Source: Protopterus annectens
Lineage: Eukaryota > Chordata > Ceratodontiformes > Protopteridae
Assembly (NCBI RefSeq): GCF_019279795.1
Contig: NC_056738.1
Coordinates: 480,676,781 to 480,740,780 of the forward strand
Reading direction: 5' to 3'
Length of the DNA stretch: 64,000 nucleotides
Position 1 is the first letter of the stretch; every line of letters starts with the position of its first letter. The notes under the pieces were generated by a model, which was given only the letters and a program-made list of their open reading frames with translations, was not told the DNA's origin and did no database searches. The position numbers were made by a program, and so were the translations under genes. Of the stretch, positions 46,306-56,538 are shown piece by piece.

Positions 46306-47619
46306 TATAGGTTGGTACTGGGCTATCTGCCTGAAGGCATATATTAGCCCAGCCAGGTTGTGCGGTATTCACTGCCCCTTTAGTAGTTCCCCAGACCCTT
46401 GTACTAGCAGCTAGTACCCTTGGCCCCTATCTAGTAGTGCTGTTGGTGTGATCCCCGGTGTGAACTTTCTGTTACCCATCCACTCATCAAGGTTCCTCTT
46501 GAAGAGTGATAGTGAGGGGCTCTGTCTTATGTAGATCGGGACCCTGTTCCATAGTAAGGGAAGTCTCTGCGAAGGGAATCTATCCCTCCAGCATGTTCTA
46601 TTCATTGTTGTGTTGAAGTTTATATCCCTAGAGCATGTAGCTCGAGTAGATTTGGTTTTGCTAAGATGGAGCATGTTCAACAATTCTGGGTTGGACATGG
46701 CTCTGTACATTAGACAGAGATCGCCTCTGAAAAAGCGGTATGCAACACAGAACAGTCTTAGCTGTTTCAATCGTGCTGCATAGGGCAACTGTTTGAGGCC
46801 AGTAATCCTCTTGGTTAGTTACCTCTGTGGTCTCTCCAGCTGCTGGAGATGTCTAGCCAGGTACATTCCAATTGGTGCATTGTACTCAATAATGGGTCTG
46901 ATGAGGGAAGAGTAGAGGGGCGCCATTACATCCTTAGATCTTGATGCAAACCCTTTCGTGATCAGATGGGTCACATAGAAGGATTTTCTAACCACTTTGG
47001 CAACATGGTTATCAAAGGAAAGCTGACTATCTACTTGGGTCCCTAGATCCCTTATTTCGTCTTCAGATTTCAGGGGATTACCTCCTATGTTGTAGTTTGC
47101 GGGTACTCTGTTTTTTCCAAAGGGGATCATTACACATTTTTTTGCATTTAGCTTGAGTCCATGGCTTTGACACCATGCATCAGTCTCATTTAGGCCCTTT
47201 TGGAGGATCTCTGTGTCAGCCGGAGACTCTATTATAGCACCCAGTTTGCAGTCGTCCGCAAACTTAGTCAGCCACAGACCTTCCGTGCTTGCCTGTACTT
47301 CTGAGAAGTATATGCCAAACAGGAGGGGCCCCAGGACAGAGCCCTGAGGCACACCACTCGTTACTGGTCTGGATTCGGACATAGATCCCGCTACTCTTAC
47401 TTTATGGGATCTGTCTGAGAGCCAGTTTGCGATCCATCTTGTGACGTAAGGGTTTATGCCCAGGCTGGTGAGCTTATCAATAATACCTGAATGGGGAATG
47501 GTGTCAAATGCTTTAGCAAGGTCAAGGTAAGCCGTGTGTACCTCCTTTCCCTTATCTATAGCCTGAGTAGCTGTCTCAAAGAAATCCACCAGGTTCAGGA
47601 GGCATGATCTGCCCTTGAC
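46306..47619 (-). mobile_element. CR1-like LINE 'B', 3' part (unit 1), fused to LINE A
   Basis: Tail-to-tail with the plus-strand copy. The C-terminal domain is at 46411-46790. The RT is open for 274 codons from 47643 (first codons from LINE A) to 46819, with motif A 'AYLDLAKAFDTIPHSG', motif B 'GVPQGSVLGPLLFGIYF' and motif C 'KFADDCKLGAI' intact. A stop ('...RPQR' then TAA) separates RT and C-terminal frames near 46818. At 47610-47619 it passes into LINE A sequence, making a chimeric LINE. Confidence 0.85.
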
Positions 47620-48519
47620 AAATCCAAACTGGTTGGGGGTCAAGTGCTTTGAGATTGCCTATGTCCTTCTTTATGAGATCCATAATACGCTCCATGGCTT
47701 TACAGATCAGACTTGTCAAGCCAATGGGGCAATTAGTTTCCAGGGTCAGTAGTGGCACCACTTTGTGCAAGGGGACAACAATGGTAGTTCTCCGCTCTAC
47801 TGGAATGAAGCCTGCACTTAGGCTTTGGTTGAAGAGGGTGCTCATTGGCAAAGCCAATTCTTGCTTGAGATGGTGCAGAATATAGCCTGGGATGCTATCA
47901 GGTCACATGGAAGCTGTGTTCTTTGCCTTGGATAGGGCCTTTAACAGTTGATCTATGGAGTTGTGAGGTGCAGGGCAAGTATTGGGGATGTCAAAAGGGT
48001 CTTTGGGAGGAACAGGGGGATGACGTTTGTACTGAACCTATCTGCTAGCTGGTTGGCTAAGTCAACAGGATCAGTGTAAGTGGTACCAGTAAGTACTAAT
48101 TTGGAACAAACCTGGGCTTTGACATGGAGGTTCCTGATGTAACTGAAGAAGGCTTTCTGGTTTTCCTTTGTTTTGGAGGCTGGTTTTGATTCATAATTGG
48201 CTTTGGAGGTTTTCACTAGTGATCTAATTTGCTTGTTGAGGCTAAGGAGGGAGTTTTTCAATTTGGAATTTGTTCCTTTTTGCCCTTGGACAACAGTTTC
48301 TTGCTCTTGTTGTAAAGCCTGTTGATAGAGGATGTCCACCAAACAGGTTTGTGTTTCCTTGAGGAACATGTTTTAGTTCTGTTGGGTATGGCTGAGTCCG
48401 TGCAGTTGTACAGGTGCTTGTATACCGCACTGGTGTACTGTTCAGCATAGATGTCTGCATCCTCTGAGGGAGGCGGTGGTGTGAAGCTGCAGATACCCTC
48501 CCTTAGGAGATTGTAGTCC
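47620..48519 (-). mobile_element. LINE A 5' part (unit 2 copy)
   Basis: Near-identical to 44028-44927, including the stretch at 47953-48369, open for 138 codons ('LRNLHVKAQVCSKLVLTGT'-like linker between APE and RT). The corresponding frame in unit 1 is split by a one-base difference in a T run near 44665. Confidence 0.85.
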
Positions 48520-49163
48520 TGTTTACATCTGTTATATCACATGATTTTCTATGAGCAGTCCTAATTACTGTACTCATATTTTTATCAAACATCTAACATT
48601 TTGGGTCTTATTGACTTTCTGTAGTTTATTTATTTCATTGATCATAGTATGTCTATCCATCTTTATTAAATCAAGCAACTCTTCCCTTAGATTTTTTTCT
48701 TATAAAATGAGGGCACATTCTTTGTTCTCCATTTCCTGTGGGGGTCTAGCAATACTATTCTGCTTTGCTTGCTGATTTTATTATCCCTCCATTCAGAACC
48801 TGGACGCTACTATATAACTTAAGTCATGTCTTAGCACTGACACTATTGGAACAAGCAAAAACCTAAGAAAAGCTTGTCCCCTTGCACCACCCATTTCATT
48901 AACTGAGCAATAATGCCCAGCAGGGTACAGTGTTGAGCTTCTCCACCCCTGGAAGGTCCATTATTTCTCCTATAACCGCCCCTTAGAGGGCATTATTACA
49001 CTTAGAAAATGGGCTATCAGTTAATTTGGTTTGTTTTTGTTTTACTATTATTGTATTCATTTTTTTTTAATTTTTGATAAAAAATAGTTCCTTCATCTAA
49101 TATTCCATAGTTGCTGTAGATATACAATTGCTGCTAGAAGACATATTTTACTTTCAAACTATA
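48520..49163 (-). mobile_element. R4-like LINE, unit 2 copy of piece 5
   Basis: Near-identical to 44928-45571 with a few single-base differences and small homopolymer changes. Confidence 0.7.
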
Positions 49164-49905
49164 TATAGGTTCATAGGTTCATATAACCACGTGGCCAAAG
49201 TGGTTAGAAAAGCATTTTATATAGCCCATCTAATCATGAAGGGATTCACATCTAGATCAGGGGAGGTCATCGTGCCTCTTTACTCATCCCTCATCAGGCC
49301 CATAATTGAGTACAATGCCCCTTTTGGGATGTACCTTACCAGACACCTGCAGCAACTGGAAAGACCCCAAAAGTACCTCACCAAGAGGATCAAAGGGCTC
49401 AAACAGATGCCATATGCTGCCCGGTTAAAGAAACTCCAGCTCTACTCAGTGACATACCACCTGCTCAGAGGCGATCTGTGCCTGACGTATAAAGCCATGT
49501 CCAACCCGGAATTAATGGACATGCTGCACCTCAGAAAATCCAAATCCCATCGAGCTACGCGCTCGAGAGACTTGAACCTCAGCACTCAAATAAATAGGAC
49601 ATGCTGGAGGGACAGAATTATAACCCAGAGGCTCCCTTCACTCTGGAATAAAATCCCAGTCCAGGTTAGGCAGAGTCCCTCATTGACTCTCTTCAAGAGG
49701 AATCTTGATGAGTGGATGGGAGATCGTAGGTTTACCCCTGGTATCACTTCTGTGTCACTGTTAGACAGAGGCACAGTATACTAACCTAGAAAAAGGGCAT
49801 AGCAAAATTAATTTAAAATGGGTGGTGAAATCCAAACACACTCTGGCTAGGCTTATGAATGCCCTAGGGCAGATGGCCTAGTATGAACCTATGAACCTAT
49901 GACCC
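49164..49905 (+). mobile_element. CR1-like LINE, plus-strand copy (unit 2)
   Basis: Duplicate of 45572-46305. Its frame (to 49784) differs from the unit 1 frame at about six of 218 residues (for example Tyr/His in 'IIEYNAP', His/Arg in 'TYHLLRG'). The tail has one more octamer than unit 1. Confidence 0.85.
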
Positions 49906-52905
49906 TATAGGTTGGTACTGGGCTATCTGCCCGAAGGCATATATTAGCCCAGCCAGGTTGTGCGGTATTCACTGCCCCTTTAGTAGTTCCCCAGACCCTT
50001 GTACTAGCAGCTAGTACCCTTGGCCCCTATCTAGTAGTGCTGTTGGTGTGATCCCCAGTGTGAACTTTCTGTTACCCATCCACTCATCAAGGTTCCTCTT
50101 GAAGAGTGATAGTGAGGGGCTCTGTCTTATGTAGATCGGGACCCTGTTCCATAGTAAGGGAAGTCTCTGCGAAGGTAATCTATCCCTCCAGCATGTTCTA
50201 TTCATTGTTGTGTTGAAGTTTATATCCCTAGAGCATGTAGCTCGAGTAGATTTGGTTTTGCTAAGATGGAGCATGTTCAACAATTCTGGGTTGGACATGG
50301 CTCTGTACATTAGACAGAGATCGCCTCTGAGAAAGCGGTATGCAACACAGAACAGTCTTAGCTTTTTCAATCGTACTGCATAGGGCAACTGTTTGAGGCC
50401 AGTAATCCTCTTGGTTAGTTACCTCTGTGGTCTCTCCAGCTGCTGGAGATGTCTAGCCAGGTACATTCCAATTGGTGCATTGTACTCAATAATGGGTCTG
50501 ATGAGGGAAGAGTAGAGGGGCGCCATTACCTCCTTAGATCTTGATGCAAACCCTTTCGTGATCAGATGGGTCACATAGAAGGATTTTCTAACCACTTTGG
50601 CAACATGGTTATCAAAGGAAAGTTGACTATCTACTTGGGTCCCTAGATCCCTTATTTCATCTTCAGATTTCAGGGGATTACCTCCTATGTTGTAGTTTGC
50701 GGGTACTCTGTTTTTTCCAAAGGGGATTATTACACATTTTTTTGCATTTAGCTTGAGACCATGGCTTTGACACCATGCATCAGTCTCATTTAGGCCCTTC
50801 TGGAGGATCTCCGTGTCAGCCGGAGACTCTATTATAGCACCCAGTTTGCAGTCGTCCGCAAACTTAGTCAGCCACAGCCCTTCCGTGCTTGCCTGTACTT
50901 CTGAGAAGTATATGCCAAACAGGAGGGGCCCCAGGACAGAGCCCTGAGGCACACCACTCATTACTGGTCTGGATTCGGACATAGGTCCCGCTACTCTTAC
51001 TTAATGGGATCTGTCTGAGAGCCAGTTTGCGATCCATCTTGTGACATAAGGGTTTATGCCCAGGCTGGTGAGCTTATCAATAATACCTGAATGGGGAATG
51101 GTGTCAAATGCTTTAGCAAGGTCAAGGTAAGCCGTGTGTACCTCCTTTCCCTTATCTATAGCCTGAGTAACTGTCTCAAAGAAATCCACCAGGTTCAGGA
51201 GGCATGATCTGCCCTTGACGAAGCCGAACTGTGTGGGGTCCAGCGACTGGAGGTTCCCAGTCTCTCCATTTATGAGTTCCATAATGATTCACTCCATAGC
51301 CTTACAGATCAGACTTGTCAGGCTTATTGGTCGGTAGTTCCCAGGGTCAGTTGTGGCCCCACCCTTGTGTAGCAGGACCACCGTTGCTGTGTGCCATTCT
51401 ATGGGCACATATCCTGTGGAGAGGCTGAGACTGAACAGGCTATTAAGATGCGGGGTTAATTCCTTTTGGAGCTTGCATATGACACAGCCTGAGACACCAT
51501 CTGGTCCCATGGAGGCAGTGTTTTTAGCTTTAGATAGAGCCTTGTTAACCAACGTATCAGTAATAATTGGACTTACAAAATCCCCTGGAATGGTAATAGG
51601 CCCTGTAGGTGGTGAGGGGGGGGGGTGGAGAAATTTGCACTGATGTTGGCAATGTCAGAAGGGTCAGTGTATTTTATTCCATTTTGTACTAGCTCAGAAC
51701 AGACCTGAGCATTGCCATTTAGGTTTTTGACGTAGCCATAGAAGGCCTTATGGTTATCCTTGGCATCCTTGACAACTTTCTTTTCAAAATTAGCTTTAGT
51801 TGACTTGATGAGGGCCCTCAATTTCTTACTAATGCTGATCAGGGATGATTTTTCTACTTGAGGTTTGGCCTTTTTTTGTATAAGTCTTCTCCTTTTATTG
51901 TAAAGTTTGCTTATGGCTGGGGTCCACTAGACTGGTTTCTTCTTGCTTGAGGAAGGAATCTTGGTTTTATTTGGGATAGCACGGTCCATGCAATCCTGAA
52001 GATGCATATAGAGTGCCTTGGTGTAGGATTCCACATCCTGGATATCATTATCCTTCTGCAAGGGAATAGTGAAGCTTTCCACTTCAGATGCAAGTAGTTT
52101 GAAGTTTGCTTTGAAAAGGTTTTTGACTATGGTTTCTTTGACTGGGGGAGGTGGAGGGGTGAGGATGTCCAGGGTTATCAGTTTGTGGTCGGATCTGACC
52201 AAGGAGTGAGTGATAACGGGTGTGGTACAATGGGCACCCATATTTGTGAGGATTAAATCCAATATGTTGTCTACTGCGGTGGTGGTGCTGCGGTAGCATT
52301 GTCGCCTCATAGCAAGACGTTGTCCCATTTGATTCTCAGCTAGAGCATCTTCTGTGTGGAGGCATAAGTGAATGGGGCGTGCCTTCATTGAAGGTTATGC
52401 ATCAGGGCTGGTAACCCGGTGCGTAAAAATCCACTACCAATCATTAGCGGACCGGAGTTCTGCTGTGGCGACCCCTAACCTGGAAAAGCCGAAAGACACA
52501 AACAAATCCAATATTTTGTCCCCTCTAGTGGGGGAACATACTAGTTGTTCAAGGGCATTTGAATTTATAAATTCTATGAATCGCTGAGCATAGGAGTTGG
52601 AACATTGGTAGTTCGCCCACTCTATACCAGGGTAGTTGAAATCACCCAAGATTATGGTGTTGGGTAGGACCTTTATATTTTCCAATGACTCAAGGAATGC
52701 AGAGTGAACATCTTGGGACATGGTGGGCGATCTATAACCGGCTACGACTTGAAATGTGGTTTTGCCTGCTGATAGTTGCACATGGATGATCTCTGGAGCA
52801 TCATGCTGCACTACTAACCTGGAGATATGGGTATCCTTGATGAATATGGATACACCTCTGCCCTTTGTACTGCGATCTGGTAACTGAGGCCGGAAGGTAT
52901 GATAT
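49906..52905 (-). mobile_element. CR1-like LINE 'B', nearly full ORF2
   Basis: 3' end at 49906. C-terminal domain 50011-50388, RT 50419-51282, linker 51289-51900, APE 52050-52905, with a V-SINE inserted at 52277-52503. RT motifs B and C are intact. Breaks seen: a stop near 50418 between RT and C-terminal domain (shared with unit 1), a stop near 51000, and frame changes near 51290 and 51640 beside a G run. The APE region is truncated at 52905. It is one of the youngest LINE copies here. Confidence 0.88.
52277..52503 (+). mobile_element. V-SINE inserted in LINE B
   Basis: Head 'ggtggtggtgctgcggtagc', B-box-like 'tttgattctcag', end 'tgtggcgacccctaacctgg' with 'aaagccgaaag'. It is flanked by a 17-bp target duplication with one mismatch: 'aaatccaatatgttgtc' at 52255-52271 and 'aaatccaatattttgtc' at 52504-52520. 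The middle of the SINE is deleted relative to 33119-33453. Confidence 0.88.
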
Positions 52906-52949
52906 GAATTGATATGATATGATCGCCTCTGAGAAAGCGGTATGCAATC

Positions 52950-52992
<43 letters not shown>

Positions 52993-53006
52993 GTAAGTAT
53001 TTGATG

Positions 53007-53052
<46 letters not shown>

Positions 53053-53303
53053 CACACACACCAAGATTCACGAAGATCTGTGTCGGAATAGCATTATTCC
53101 GACACAGAGTGGTTTGTGCCAGTGTAGAACAGCAGCGGGCCTTGAATATTAATGAAGGTGTACTGCTGTAGTCTTACACAGACACAATCTTTGTGTACAA
53201 GTGCAGGGGGGGGGTGTCTGAGAGCAGTGGTCTCACAATACACACTCCCCCTGCACTCAATAATTGCTGTACAGCAATGTAATGGCGACGAGAGGGTCCG
53301 CAA
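52906..53303. other. Patchwork junction: 27-bp LINE-derived insert, (TA)n, (CA)n
   Basis: After the LINE B APE stops come several 'gatatgat' words, then 27 bp at 52921-52947 identical to 50319-50345 (the 'YRFLRGD' codons of LINE B), then (TA)n at 52953-52990 and (CA)n at 53010-53061. 53062-53303 holds a short inverted word 'gtgtcggaata'/'tattccgacac' (53080-53106) and nothing else recognised. Confidence 0.75.
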
Positions 53304-53580
53304 AATACCTCCCAACCTCTTAGAGTGTAAGAAATCTGGAGAAAGGAAATAAAAGTCTGGCTCACAGACTTAAGTTGATAGAATAACAACTTATGCATTA
53401 GCATGAATGTGCTGTAGGGTATGAAGTATAAAGCGCAAATGTCTGTCAGTATTTTCTAACTGCAATCTTTAATTATTTGCCACTAATCCACCCAAAGGCC
53501 ACAGTTCTATGAAAAATGGACCAAAAATATAAGGCAAATATCTGACCAGTGTGTGACAAACTGTACAGTTGAGAGGTATG
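53304..53580. mobile_element. MITE with ATACCTC inverted ends
   Basis: Left end 'AATACCTCCCAACC' (53304), right end 'AGTTGAGAGGTATG' (53580). Inner words match the 8.9-kb element: 'gttgatagaat' and 'gggtatgaagta' near the left end (compare 31040-31085) and 'gaccaaaaatataag' near the right (compare 39810). It is a likely internal-deletion derivative of that family. Confidence 0.7.
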
Positions 53581-54179
53581 GCAGACACTGTGAGCATCTG
53601 TGGAGCATATCTTAAATGCAAAGCCTGCCATGTCATCACCATTGTAAAATCACAGCCCCCACTGATAATGTTGCAGAAATCAATGTGTATACCTCTACAG
53701 TACAAAAATAAAACACAACAGTTTAATTTTTTTTTTCAGTCCGCAATAAAATTTAAGTGTAGTTGAGCGGGTGTTCGTATCATGCAGTTCTGTTTAGCCT
53801 AGCTTACACATCATAAGGAGATAAATAGGCATAAACTCCAAAACAAGCAATGTGGAAATAGTAAAGTGGTTAGAGTGTTCACCTTGCAAGTAGCCATTCC
53901 TGGTTCAATCCCTAGTAAAGCCAATTGCTATTTTACATGTGAAAGTAGTAAATAATTTATTTTTGTAATACTTAGGTAGTAAAGAACACATATGTGTTAA
54001 CCAGAGTAGTGTAGTAGGTTCAGATGTGAGGTGTAAGTGTAATAAATTTGCGAAACTCCCATATAAACACAAGTGCCCCATACAGTATAGTCACACAAGA
54101 ATAAATGTAATGAAAGCACATTGGGGGATGTCAGGGAAGGTAAACAAATGTACAATATGTCAGGAATGATGAATTAATC
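53581..54179. other. No gene; one tRNA-like SINE head
   Basis: 53865-53925 reads 'agtggttagagtgttcacc' and 'ctggttcaatccc', a tRNA-like A-box/B-box pair. No cloverleaf closes well, so I take it as a SINE head, not a tRNA gene. The rest is unassigned. Confidence 0.45.
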
Positions 54180-54470
54180 CCATGCAGGTGGTAGTCCATA
54201 AAATAAAACATAAGCAATGCTAAGCATTGCACAGATATGCTGACTGGGTGTAAGCATTGTGTACATATGAATGTTAAGCAATGAATAGCCCATCTAAGTG
54301 GATTTGCCCATTAGTAAGCAGTGCTGAACCTGCCCCTTTAAGCACTGCCAACCTCAGCTAAGCAGGTTTACCCATATCTTAGCTTAGCTCAGCATATTCA
54401 AAACCGTCCAATCATGGCAAAGGGTGGGAAATCAGCTGTATTTAAACTTCACAGGTGGGAATACAGCTCA
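54180..54470. repeat. TAAGCA-rich region, possible subterminal repeats
   Basis: At least seven TAAGCA/TAAGCAC/TTAGC words occur in 54200-54380. The window's right end (63860-64000) has a similar density (TAAGCAG, TAAGCGG, TAAGCAC, 'ttgctta'). Placed on both sides of the Myb-like gene, these look like subterminal transposase-binding repeats of one Harbinger element; this is inference. Confidence 0.45.
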
Positions 54471-54804
54471 TAACTGGTTGTAGCTCCCCACCGTAGGCAG
54501 TATAACAGGTGAAGGAGAGGGCATCTGCTTTCGGGTGCAGCGCTGGGGCATACAGGAGTTCAAGGTCATGGTAGGACTCCTTGTAAAAAAACATGATGTG
54601 AGACTGCTGCAGGACCAGTACCAGGGCTTCCAATACAAAGCAGATGCCTGGGAAAGTCTCGCCTGTGATCTCACCAGTGCCACTGGTATCTCTCGGACTG
54701 ATGAGCAGGTCCAGCACCACTATGGTCATTGAAGCGGAGGAAGAGGGAGCTCTTGGACAAGTGGGTCCAAGAAGCACAACAGAGGGGTGATGTCCCAGCA
54801 ATGT
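54470..54804 (+). pseudogene. Myb-like gene, exon 1 (frameshifted)
   Basis: The Trp-rich start, basic third helix and 'RRKREL' coiled tail follow the Harbinger Myb-like plan. The true start codon is unclear because several in-frame codons upstream of 54535 remain open. One single-base deletion near 54730 is the only break seen. Confidence 0.6.
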
Positions 54805-55335
54805 GTAAGTATTCATAGCAATAACTGTTTACCAAAGTCCAGCCTTTGTATGTGATGGATAGATATGCATAAATGTTTCTCTATCTTCATTACAGCTCCA
54901 GCTGAGTGGGCTGCAAACAAGGAAGCCCATGCCAGCAGTTTGCAAAGGCTGTGTTGCGAGGCTAGTGAGTAACAATCTAGCTTATAGTATTCGTACCAAA
55001 TAAATATAAAGGAGTAGAATGTCACCTGGTAGTATTAAAAATTGGTTTGCTTTTGTACTGAATAAAGCAGACAATATTACAGTAATAGTCTCATATAGGT
55101 TATATATAAATAAAACTGTAACTGCCTGTCAATAAAATTCAAAACCCTGGACTGGTTGTGTTTATTCTGGTATGGTATGATTTGAAATGTGTACAGGTTA
55201 TGCATAACAACTATAGCTCTGAAAGCATTAAACAATCAAGTCTCATCTGTAAAACACAAAGCCCGAAGTGGTTAGCTGGATACCGCCAAACTACTGTTGA
55301 AAACAGTCACGAACAGTCACAAAGTAAATTTTCTT

Positions 55336-55387
55336 TAACACAATTTTAATGGTGTTTTCGGAAACGACTATGCGTTTCCTTCTTCAG
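55336..55387 (-). ncRNA. Hammerhead-like ribozyme in Penelope 3' terminal repeat
   Basis: Minus strand, 5' to 3': CUGAAGA, extra A, stem II GGAAACG / CGUUUCC with loop CAUAGU, GAAA, stem III ACAC / GUGU with a 10-nt loop (plus A-U closing pair), then UA. Hammerheads in Penelope pseudo-LTRs are established for the family; type I arrangement fits. Stem I is short (CUU/AAG). The extra A is noncanonical but is shared with the motif at 29727. Confidence 0.7.
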
Positions 55388-55968
55388 AAGGTAAAAAACA
55401 AAAGCAAAAACAACGTAATCACATCCAGCCCATCCTTTTAAAACAATTTAAAACATCATGTGATACTAATTAATTGATAAATTAATAAATGCGCTCAAAG
55501 CTATGTTTGCATTTAACTAACAACAATTCTAACTACATCAAACCAAAGACAATCCCAAAGCATGTCTATTTATTTTAAGTAAATAATTCTGAGATATAAG
55601 TTAGTTGTTGTACTCTTAAAAACTCTTACCCAGACTTTTCACATATACTACGAAAAACGAGTTATATTTACATTTAAATACAGTAATTCAGATTACCTTA
55701 AAAATAATCCCAAGATATTTCACTACTTTAATAAAAACTGAATATCATCGAATGTAGGTTTAAAAATAAATCCAAGTTGGCCAATTATACAAATGGCCAA
55801 TATGGACAAGTTGAAGGCAGCAAAAAAGAAAATCCATTTCTAAATCTTTTACATTAGGGTATATATAGCCAAGATGCCTACTAAATACAAAACAATAGTA
55901 TTAAAGCAAGGTATCAACATATAAAAATCATCACAGGGCAGTTTAAAAATCTGTAATAACAAGCTCCC

Positions 55969-56472
55969 CTATCTTTTGCAAGCAAGCTTTTTTAATACAC
56001 AAGTAATGGACATATTTTCATTAAGACCTGGCGCAAAAGTAGCCCCTGTCCTTATCTGCCAACATAGTTCTTGTATGTCCAGATGAATTTGCCATGGTCC
56101 CACATAAGGGGCAATTTCTATTTTTTGTAGCACCATAAATTCAAATTCGTGATTAGGGAATTCCAAAACATGGCATGCAAGTGCATTGTTTATGTCACCC
56201 CTGGAGATAGCGTAATAGTGTTCATAAACACGTTGCCTCAATTTACGCTCCGTTTTCCCTATATAGAATGCGTGGCAAGCTGTGCACATTGCAACATACA
56301 CCACAGCCTTCGTATCACAATTATATTTACCCATAATTCTATACGAAATTTTATTGAGCAAGGCCGTGTTGCCTTCTTTTATGTGTTTGCATTGTGCACA
56401 GCTGCCACATTTGCTCATTCCTTTAATAGCTCTCCTCATCTTAGATTGCCCACTTTCCAACAAAGTTTTCAA
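55969..56472 (-). CDS. Penelope-like GIY-YIG endonuclease domain
   Basis: Cys-rich linker 'KCGSCAQCKHI' (21-31), then the GIY-YIG core 'VVYVAMCTACHAFYIGKTER' (57-76) with Tyr59, Y-I-G at 70-72, Arg76/Arg79/Arg81 and 'VYEHYYAI' (82-89). Its GIY half is degenerate (V-Y-V), as is usual in this family. It would nick target DNA for primed reverse transcription. Normally fused to the RT; here it is the same frame after a stop. The apparent start is arbitrary: codons between the RT stop and this point ('SGPPPITFRQGVN') are family-like. Confidence 0.9.
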   Translation of the reverse strand: MKTLLESGQSKMRRAIKGMSKCGSCAQCKHIKEGNTALLNKISYRIMGKYNCDTKAVVYVAMCTACHAFYIGKTERKLRQRVYEHYYAISRGDINNALACHVLEFPNHEFEFMVLQKIEIAPYVGPWQIHLDIQELCWQIRTGATFAPGLNENMSITCVLKKLACKR

Positions 56473-56538
56473 ATTGACCCCTTGTCTAAAAGTTATAGGT
56501 GGTGGGCCACTACAAACTTTCTGAACTTGTATATCACT

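Larger units (their letters stand above)
44028..47619. repeat. Tandem duplication, unit 1 (3592 bp)
   Basis: Unit 1 repeats as 47620-51219. It contains the 5' part of LINE A, R4-like DNA, a plus-strand CR1 fragment and the 3' part of LINE B. Corresponding points are offset by 3592 on the left and 3600 on the right; the difference is one extra octamer in the CR1 tail. Divergence looks like about 1-2% by eye. Confidence 0.93.
47620..51219. repeat. Tandem duplication, unit 2 (3600 bp)
   Basis: The second copy of 44028-47619. At its left edge LINE B sequence switches to LINE A sequence inside 'tgcccttgac' (47610-47619); at its right edge LINE B continues without a switch (51210-51219 onward). 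That is the expected product of unequal recombination between LINEs A and B. Confidence 0.93.

Noticed and set aside
47620-51219. Assembly duplication of two haplotypes
   Set aside because: The junction falls at the same position in two diverged LINEs, which a haplotype join would not predict. Not fully excluded without reads.
53865-53925. Possible tRNA gene
   Set aside because: A- and B-box-like words are present but no acceptor or anticodon stem closes; it fits a SINE head better.
54442-54816. 124-codon minus-strand frame
   Set aside because: Antisense to the Myb-like exon, which has family features, splice sites and phase agreement on the plus strand.
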